Source: Pestalotiopsis fici W106-1 (taxonomy: Eukaryota > Ascomycota > Sordariomycetes > Amphisphaeriales > Sporocadaceae). From it: 64,000 nucleotides of DNA. The stretch lies in NCBI RefSeq assembly GCF_000516985.1, contig NW_006917091.1, positions 4,361,022-4,425,021 of the forward strand, given 5' to 3'. A program made the position numbers and the translations under genes. Each line of letters opens with the position of its first letter. The stretch's first letter is position 1. Shown piece by piece: positions 57,206 through 64,000 of this stretch. The notes under the pieces are model-generated. The model was not told where the DNA came from and did no database searches. It was given only the letters and a program-made list of their open reading frames with translations.

Positions 57206-58384
57206 TTTCGCGGCGGCAACGGAATTTGATTATGTCAGTTTTGTTCGATGTGGTTTGCTTGTCTTTTTGTACCGATCTGGACTGTGTCTTCAATTGATCG
57301 CCCCAACTTGATTGTGGATATGGAATCCGGCAAAAGTTGTGTTTGTTGAACTTTACACGAAAAGCTGTTGGTAAAATGAAGAGAGGCTTTGGATACCACC
57401 TTCAATGGTAAGCCAGTCGCAGTCTTTTAACGAATTTTGTGGTCCGTCAGCCAAAATTGCTCAAAACGCTGCATGTTTTACCAGGAACAGAAAGTAGACT
57501 GTTCCCTCTCACAAAAAAAGCCCTCTCTTCTTTTCCATGGGTGCATTGGGTGCTTGTTTGTCCATTGAGATGAGAGCGTGCAGATCCGTCCCTTCTCTGC
57601 CCCCCCAAGAAAACTTGCTCAATCTCTCTCAAATAATCCCAGTTTGGCGCCACTCCCGCGCGTCCACCTCGACACTAAACAGTGAGAATGAACCACACAC
57701 ACTTTCAGACTCCGGATTCCACTCCAACATCTGAGCGTAAACTTGCTCATCCTTATCTGTTTATTGCCGGTAGGGCTTCAACATCCTGGCGTCGCTCCTA
57801 CTCGATCTGTTTGGCGATGCTTCAGCACCATCTGATGACTGTTCCGAGCACCTCCAATAATTGCAATCGGTTGCCATCAATCAGTGCCGAATTCTGTATC
57901 CCAGAAATCGAAACTCCAAGCATCTACTGATTAATCATTCTCGTGTCAGTTGTCCGTGTCCGAGGAGCTGCAAAACTGCAGAATGCTCAGAAAGGCGGGG
58001 AGACCTATAAAAAAACATAGCACCATTTCTAGTTGCCTGTTTAGCTCTGTATACTATAAACTACCCAATATACCTGTTACCTACCAGGAGGGGCTGGGGG
58101 ATCGGCATTGCCAAGTCTGTCGGTCAAGGGTCTTCTTGTATACTGTATTTCGATATTCTAGGTACTTTGTTTGTAGTGCGACATGGTCAAGTCTGGAAAC
58201 GAATTCCTAAAGTCAGCTATCACATTGAACAAGTTGCTATTAAAAATTTCTTTTGATTATTTGTTGGTTCATTAGATATTCATAGCATCGTCATCTATTC
58301 CAAGGAACACAGTCCCTTTGATGTTTACCAACTACACAGTCAAATTAGCCTCGGGCACTCATCAAGGAAGGATTCTTGTCCCAC
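57206..58384. promoter_or_regulatory. Ctr gene upstream region
   Basis: 1.18 kb between the ctr start and the end of the reductase gene. It contains three TTGCTCA words at 57457-57463, 57615-57621 and 57743-57749. No coding region is seen. Confidence 0.5.
57457..57749. promoter_or_regulatory. Three TTGCTCA words, Mac1-like copper elements
   Basis: TTGCTCA occurs at 57457, 57615 and 57743, that is 252, 410 and 538 bp before the ctr start, all in the same orientation. Yeast Mac1 binds TTTGCTC(A), usually in two or more copies. Chance would give about 0.07 copies of this 7-mer (both strands) in such a length. Function is inferred. Confidence 0.45.
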
Positions 58385-60457
58385 TTACGAAAACAGCTCC
58401 GAGTGCAGATATACTTCTCTTGCACCGGCTTCAGACTTCAAGATGCGTAATTGCGCAGCAGCGGCCTCGCTCTGGACCTCTTGAAGCACACCTGCAGGGC
58501 CGCACGCGAGGATGCCCACGGTGCTATTTGATTCCAAGGTCGCCTCCCGGACGAGGGCGGAAATGTTTGGCCTGCCCGAATAGACTGTTATAGGAAGTTT
58601 ACCTTGCGCTATGCTCGTTACTTTATTGCTGTCGCCCTTCTCTTCATCAGAAGAAGTACGAGTCGAATCTATAAAGCCAGTCTGGTAGATAGAAATCTCG
58701 AGCTGGTCTTGTGGCCAAGACGTCCGTGTCTCTTCCATGAATGCGAGAAGAGCGTCTTCGAACCATTGAACAAGGCTCCGATCCCGAGTCGCAATTACAA
58801 TGTGCATGCGGTGATCCGATTTTTCACGGCTACTGGGAATGGACTTGACAATAACGTCCATGGCCGTGCCAAGAGATAGAGCCGCACCCGACCCACAGGT
58901 TACGACAATGCTGCGATTGTACTCTGTCAATGGCCTGTTCTGAACGCCTCCGTACGGGCCATCGATCAAGACGGGCACAGTGTATCCAGGCTGATTTGCT
59001 GCAATCTTGGCCAAGCGCCCCGTTGTGCCGCCCCGGGGCTGCACATAAAATACCATCTTGGTCTTCCCGGGAACCTTGTCAGGAGTCGGTATACTGCAGA
59101 TTGTAAAAGGATGTGCCGTCAGAGAGTGCGTGTTCAATGTAATGAAACGCAGGAAAACATGTTGGGCCGTCGTCCATTTCGCGTCAATCGAGATCGTAAT
59201 CTTCATGCAAACATCCGAAACCATTTCAAAAGTGGCCTTGCAAGAAATTCCGTGCTCGAAGTAGGTTCTCGTCTGGGAATATAACCATGAGAGGGTATAA
59301 AGGACGCCGGCAGCGATGAAGTAATCCCTATGAAAGTGTCAGAGTCGTAACAGTAGAAATATTGAAGGAATCCTACCAGGAGCTGAGTGTATAGTCGCAG
59401 TGGAAAAACAAGAACAGTATAAAGAGGATGGCCGCGGCAAAGTGCGTGACTTTGAAGACCTCGTAGTATCGGTTCCTATATAGAACAAGAAGAAATCAGT
59501 GAAAATGTCTCCAACGCATAGTCATCAATCTTACCGAATCGACGAGATTGACATGAATTGTAGATAGGCCTGGCAAATGAGCGCAGCAGTCCCTGACCAA
59601 TAAAAGATACTCATGGTCCACTGCATATCTAAATCTCCTTTCCACTTGTGGTATATGATGAATGGAAACGTATGAATCAGTGCAAGGACGAACATGGCCC
59701 AGCCGACCCAGTTGTGGAAAACGATAAGACGATCATGGGACACGCCGGTGAAGGAGGCAATTGTGTTGGCCTTGGTAGGGAGGATTCTGGTAAGTTCGTT
59801 AGCTTCCAGTCAGAGAAAAAGTTCATCACTCAAGAGCTATAGAGTGCAAACTTACACAACAAATGGCAGGCAAGCCAGAGCCATCCATCCCGCCCTTGTC
59901 GCGATCGGCGGTGAGCCGGCATAGGTCAATGTTCTCGTATTGGGCCAGTAATACGGCTGAGGTCCCAAAGTCATTGCTACCAGGAGAAAGTTAATATTAA
60001 AACTCTTGCACCACAATATCAAATATGCCTACCAAAGAAGAAGACGGCACCAATCGCCAATAAGATGCCAACTCCAAGCGATGGCAGATAGCTATACAAT
60101 GCCCTCGAGTTTGAGTGCCTGTAAGCCAGAAAACGAAAACTGCTTATCAGCTTCTGCCACGGCTTCTTGGCTCGTAACGACTTGGGAGCCAACCGCAAGG
60201 CCCAGAAGCCAAATGTGCACACTGCTATCGTCGCAACGAAAAAGTAGATGGTTCCGAGGGCATAGACCCAATCAGCTATGTACCTGGAGTATCGGAATCA
60301 TTAGTGAATGTCCTCTTTAACATTCAAAAACAAGTAATGCTTGCCAATATCTCCAATGTCCAGCACGGTATGCACATTGCTCTGCAGTCAATTCGCACTC
60401 GTCCTCGCGAGAACCGTGCAAGGTGACCGGTTGGTCGAGCCACATTGTTGACTCCAT
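58385..60457 (-). CDS. Ferric/cupric-chelate reductase (FRE family)
   Basis: A 592-residue plasma-membrane metalloreductase that moves electrons from NADPH through FAD and heme to extracellular Fe(III) or Cu(II). Six minus-strand exons: 60457-60345, 60283-60033, 59976-59856, 59786-59535, 59475-59377 and 59327-58385; phases agree. The first intron begins GCAAGC (GC-AG). The N-terminal ECELTAEQCAYRAGHWRYW is typical for the family. The heme-binding helices are HNWVGWAMFVLALIH and the THFAAAILFILFLFFH segment. HPFTICSIP binds FAD, GPYGG and CGSGAALS bind nucleotide, and CGPAG lies near the C-terminus. No signal peptide is seen with this start, so an upstream first exon may be missing. It neighbours the Ctr copper transporter. 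Confidence 0.9.
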
Positions 60458-61464
60458 CTCGACCTCGTTGCCGTTCTGTTTCCCGGTGACACTGCAAAAA
60501 GAATCCGTAATTCTTCCAGTCCAGATGAACAACTATCGACTAGGAGTGAGGAATGTCTTTAGGCACTCCATTCACTGGCGCAAATGGCATGCAGTCATTC
60601 AAATCAACGATGGTAGACTACCTAAAGGAAACAATATGGAAACGACGGCGGAGGAAGTCATATGGATTTATTTTCTATCCTCTTCCGAGTAACCCACCTT
60701 GAAATCAACCCAATCTACACACGACTACCCTGTATCTGATACCATGCTGTCACAGCGAATAATAGTATTTCCATTTAGAACATTGTCGCGCGTCGGCCCA
60801 GGGGTCCCGTCCCTCTTGATGTAGGTGTGGAGACCCGGGTAAACGAAACTGGAGGGTCAATTTGCTCAAACATGCTCGCTGGCGGCTCGTGCCATTCCGT
60901 GAGCTCGTTTTTTACCATGCAAATTACTAGATCAGGTAATCTGCAATTCGTCCGTTCGGGGTATAAGACTTGATGGTTAGCCGCCTGTACCGTCAATTTG
61001 GCCGAGTAACAAGATGATAAGACCTGTCCTTAATGTGGACAGCACAATCATCTCTGGTGCATACCTAGTTAGGTAGACTAACATGGCGCTCAACTAATCT
61101 GTCAGCGAATATCATTTGAAAGGTAGTCAATCATGTATTAGGTCACATAGACACTATCAAAAACCCTCCCCATATGAAAGGGTTTACACTTGATCACTAT
61201 AAATATTGTATAGTCTTGCCAAGACAACCACCTTGAATGTTGCACCATCGTATTCTTGTTCATACTTATATGTATACTTACAAGGAGGGAATCACAATTG
61301 TGCATACTCGGGCTTCTTTTTGTACCAGAACTCCAATTACTATTGTCTCTATTGTCTACTGTTGCATTCTGTTTCTATGACTTACCAAGATAGTGACTTA
61401 CCAAAATTTACCCACATTATATGAAGTAAAGGAAGATAGACAACAAGACACATCCTGACAGCCT
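60458..61464. promoter_or_regulatory. Reductase promoter and aminopeptidase 3' side
   Basis: About 1 kb. It includes an exact TTTGCTCA word at 60861-60868 and an unassigned short frame from the ATG at 60661 (MTSSAVVSILFPL), which looks signal-peptide-like but does not splice in phase to the reductase with the sites I can see. No other gene. Confidence 0.5.
60861..60868 (+). promoter_or_regulatory. TTTGCTCA, Mac1-like element upstream of the reductase
   Basis: Exact match to the yeast Mac1 consensus, 404 bp before the reductase start codon. The same 8-mer is also seen elsewhere in the window (for example near 1511 and 40425), so alone it is weak evidence. Confidence 0.35.
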
Positions 61465-63198
61465 CTACTCTGACCCCTTGATCAAGTCCTTGAGCTCTCT
61501 CAATACTGCCTCTACATCACTTCGGAGCGATGCATGCTGAAAGTCACGCCCATTGCCCGGAATCTTGGTCAGGATCTTGTGTCGGATGGGCACGACCCGC
61601 GCATCCTTGTCTGCGTTCTTACCAATAACACCAGCAGTTGCCTTGGCCAGTTCCGTGTTGACGTGCATGTCAGACTCGTAACTGAGGGCATACACGGGGA
61701 CCTGGTTGTGATGCAGAGCCTCATCGTTGTAGGGGTCGACCCAGACATGTCGAGCCAACGCTTCAGCCACGCCGGCGAGCGGCACGAGAGCGTCATAGTC
61801 CTCAAACATGAAGGGGTACACCATCTCGCCAGAGAAGTAGATCTTGTACTCGTCGCTCTCCTGCTTGCACTGTGAACCGAGAAGAAGCTCTGAGATTTCC
61901 CGACCCACCCCGGCCCATGAAAACTCTGGCATGCTCCGAGCCACGCGCTGGGCTGACCAGTTTGACGCGGCTCCTCGGCAGTACATGGCCTCGTGAAGCA
62001 CGGCGTACAGCGGTCGCCGGTCGAAACCCCAGCTGTCCTCACTTGAGCAGTACAAGTCAAGGGTCCTCCGATCCAAATCTCCACTCTCCTCAAGGTCCTC
62101 ATACATCCGTTCGATAAGGTCATGCAACCGGGAAAATCGATCTCGAGCACCGAGGCCGCGGCCAATGCACAGAAAACGCCGCGCCGTCAGGCGACCATTC
62201 TGAATCTCGAGACCGACACCCGGGTTGCGGTTGGTCTCGTAGTCTAGCAGATACTCGACAATTCGCTTGACCCTATGGATATCATCGGGGTATTGCCGGT
62301 AGTATGCGTCATTACGCTCCTTTACTACTTGGAACAGCTTTGAATATGCCTCGTCGGGACTCGCGGTAATCGGTGCGAGACCGGCGGTAATGGTGCTGCT
62401 CGCGAGACTCCTTGGGTACTGCGACAGATAGGTGAGCGACACCCAGCCGCCGTACGACTGGCCAAAAATGTTCCACTTGCGCGTGCTGCCCGGCCCAAAG
62501 AGGCACTGGCGGATCGACTCGAGGTCGTACACGATGCTGTCCTGGCGAAAGAGGCTGAGCAGATTCGCCATGGCCCTGACTTCGGTCTCGTTCCTCGGAG
62601 GCTTCTTGTCGGCCTTCCTGACCCATGGTTCGGGTCGCAGCAGGTTAATGTAACGCTGCTGTAGCTGTACCTCTTCAACGTGCCGGGCAGGCTTGCTCCT
62701 GTCTCGAATCTCATGACTGGAGCCGGTGCCCCTGTAGTCTAGGAAGATTAGACACCCATCATTCTTGAGATACTCGACGTTGAACAGCGGGTTACGCTCC
62801 GCTGGGTTGTAATCTCCCGGTCCACCACAGAGAAAGACGGTAATGTTCTCCCTTTGCTTGAGTTGGCTCTGGAGTTCCTCCACTGTCTTGATGCTACCCG
62901 TCTCCAGGCCTCCAAAGACGAATGTGGAAGTGAGAACAATGTTGAGATGCTCGAAATCATGGTGCCGGGTCGTCCGGTGGTCCAGGGGCACCTCAAACTG
63001 CACTTGGACGCTGCAGGGCGTCCTGTCCACCTCGACTCCCGCCTCGCACCGTTGTTCGACCATGCGACCATTCTTGTCCATCCTTTTCCGGGTGTAAAAC
63101 ACCTTCGTCTTGGCTGCCGCCTCTAGACCGCGAATCGGTATGTGCAAAATACCCAGAAGCTCTGCAGGCTTAATTGCGATATCGTGACGAGCAGACAT
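61465..63198 (-). CDS. Alpha/beta hydrolase, proline iminopeptidase-like (S33)
   Basis: A 577-residue intronless hydrolase of the S33 peptidase type, which removes N-terminal proline from small peptides. The oxyanion motif GGPG (125-128, in FLCGGPGDY) precedes LIFLDYRGTGSS. The nucleophile elbow GQSYGG puts the catalytic Ser at 248. The catalytic Asp and His should lie in the C-terminal third, where DMHVNTELAKA and GRDFQHASLRS are candidates. No signal peptide or membrane segment is seen, so it is probably cytosolic. It is longer than bacterial enzymes (about 320), as is usual for the fungal group. The first ATG is used, and a TATATAA box lies about 140 bp upstream. The exact substrate is not certain. 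Confidence 0.87.
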   Translation of the reverse strand: MSARHDIAIKPAELLGILHIPIRGLEAAAKTKVFYTRKRMDKNGRMVEQRCEAGVEVDRTPCSVQVQFEVPLDHRTTRHHDFEHLNIVLTSTFVFGGLETGSIKTVEELQSQLKQRENITVFLCGGPGDYNPAERNPLFNVEYLKNDGCLIFLDYRGTGSSHEIRDRSKPARHVEEVQLQQRYINLLRPEPWVRKADKKPPRNETEVRAMANLLSLFRQDSIVYDLESIRQCLFGPGSTRKWNIFGQSYGGWVSLTYLSQYPRSLASSTITAGLAPITASPDEAYSKLFQVVKERNDAYYRQYPDDIHRVKRIVEYLLDYETNRNPGVGLEIQNGRLTARRFLCIGRGLGARDRFSRLHDLIERMYEDLEESGDLDRRTLDLYCSSEDSWGFDRRPLYAVLHEAMYCRGAASNWSAQRVARSMPEFSWAGVGREISELLLGSQCKQESDEYKIYFSGEMVYPFMFEDYDALVPLAGVAEALARHVWVDPYNDEALHHNQVPVYALSYESDMHVNTELAKATAGVIGKNADKDARVVPIRHKILTKIPGNGRDFQHASLRSDVEAVLRELKDLIKGSE

Positions 63199-64000
63199 TT
63201 TGACTTTTCTTGAGAAATTGAAATATGAGCTGTGTTGAATCTTTGGTGAATATGTTGAAGAGGCTTACTTACTCTTGCGGTTGCTGTATGATTATGGTCG
63301 TGTACAACCAGAACTTGTGAGTCCATCGTATCTCGTTTATATACTTCATCTTGAGCCAGTCTGAGCATATCCGAGTGGCTTTGTTTGCAACGATTTGCAT
63401 ATTGTGCCAATTGTTTGCCGGGGAGGACATAATGGAATGTGCCCGCATACGATATTTGTCGCATACACAACTTTGTTGAAGATTATATAGCGCGCGTTCG
63501 TCAGCGACAAAGAATGGTCTCCAGGCTAAACCTTCCTCGCCCTAAACTGATTGCTCGTGCTAATGAAAAGATGAAAAAGTCTTTGTGCAATGGTTACAAT
63601 GATATTCAGAATACCTTGTTCTGCGCACAAAATGAAAAGTAGATCCAAGAGGACAGCTCCGTATATGGGGTATGCAATGTAGTGCTTTGTTCGGTGTAGG
63701 TGTTGAATGGGATGACGGAAAACCGCAACTATAGGCCTGCCATTCCCCTTGAGATGAACTATTTTCGGGCCGTTGACCATTAGAGGTGCAAGATTTCATC
63801 CTTATTGGCTGCCCTTGCGGACCGGTGACAGCTCTAGTATTACCTTGTAATAGGAGAGTACACATGATCGGCATGTGTCAAGGCTGCAGTGAAGCATCCT
63901 AGGCGTGATACGAAGGTAATACTGGTCCATGGACATCGCATCCTTCTCAAATCATTTGACCTCGAATCCATAACATTTATTCGACAATCTGATAACGCGC
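63199..64000. other. Right edge, aminopeptidase promoter
   Basis: About 800 bp with the promoter of the hydrolase gene and no further supported gene. The small frames have no recognisable product. Confidence 0.5.
63337..63343 (-). promoter_or_regulatory. TATA box for the S33 hydrolase gene
   Basis: TATATAA on the minus strand, about 140 bp before the start codon at 63198. Confidence 0.45.

Noticed and set aside
1..64000. CRISPR arrays, rRNA genes, 5S genes and telomeric repeats
   Set aside because: None seen on either strand by eye; the spliced genes and gene families indicate a eukaryotic chromosome interior.

Overview
The window is nuclear DNA from a filamentous ascomycete. The genes carry short spliceosomal introns (about 50-230 nt, GTANGT-type donors, YAG acceptors). 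The proteins are Pezizomycotina-type: a MeaB-like bZIP factor, a questin-oxidase-like protein, Dal5-like and DHA-type permeases, and a DGAT2 with a long hydrophilic N-terminus. A Sordariomycete, probably of the Hypocreales, is my inference from protein style and from the TACCTAGGTA-like microrepeats between genes. No species can be assigned. I recognise 20 protein-coding genes and no tRNA, rRNA, CRISPR array or transposon. Splice sites were read by eye and checked for reading phase. Layout: (1) 0.3-5.6 kb: a HAD-family phosphatase (minus), TFIIF beta TFG2 (minus) and ribosome-assembly factor NOC4 (plus), the last two divergent. (2) 5.6-21 kb: a gene-poor tract holding only one bZIP transcription factor, MeaB-like, at 13.5-15.3 kb. 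(3) 21-29 kb: a Sel1-repeat protein of the Dsf2/Nif1 type, then a divergent pair, an MFS drug-type exporter and a BAHD/Tri101-like acyltransferase. (4) 29.6-42.8 kb: housekeeping genes: a five-finger CCCH protein of the ZC3H3/Red5 type, ATP synthase subunit ATP4, an E2-binding HECT-like E3 (UBE3D/IPA1 type), a questin-oxidase-like protein, checkpoint clamp loader RAD17, and an SLC35C2/Ymd8-like transporter. (5) 42.8-46.4 kb: a second gene-poor tract with simple repeats. (6) 46.4-52 kb: DGAT2, mitochondrial tRNA-modifying QRI7, and proteasome subunit beta5 PRE2. (7) 54.3-63.2 kb: a nutrient-acquisition block with a Dal5-like permease, a Ctr copper transporter, a ferric/cupric reductase, and a cytosolic proline-iminopeptidase-like hydrolase. 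How genes may work together: the reductase and the Ctr transporter are neighbours and form the usual two-step reductive copper uptake route. Both have TTGCTCA-type sites upstream that resemble the Mac1 copper-response element. The MFS exporter and acyltransferase share one 820-bp promoter region and look like a small modify-and-export pair. The bZIP factor lies between unusually long non-coding flanks and carries an upstream ORF, which suggests heavy regulation. I found no clear new multi-gene system. The best leads are the copper module, the exporter/acyltransferase pair, a hydrophobic segment in the bZIP factor, and three GC-AG introns, all in membrane-protein genes.
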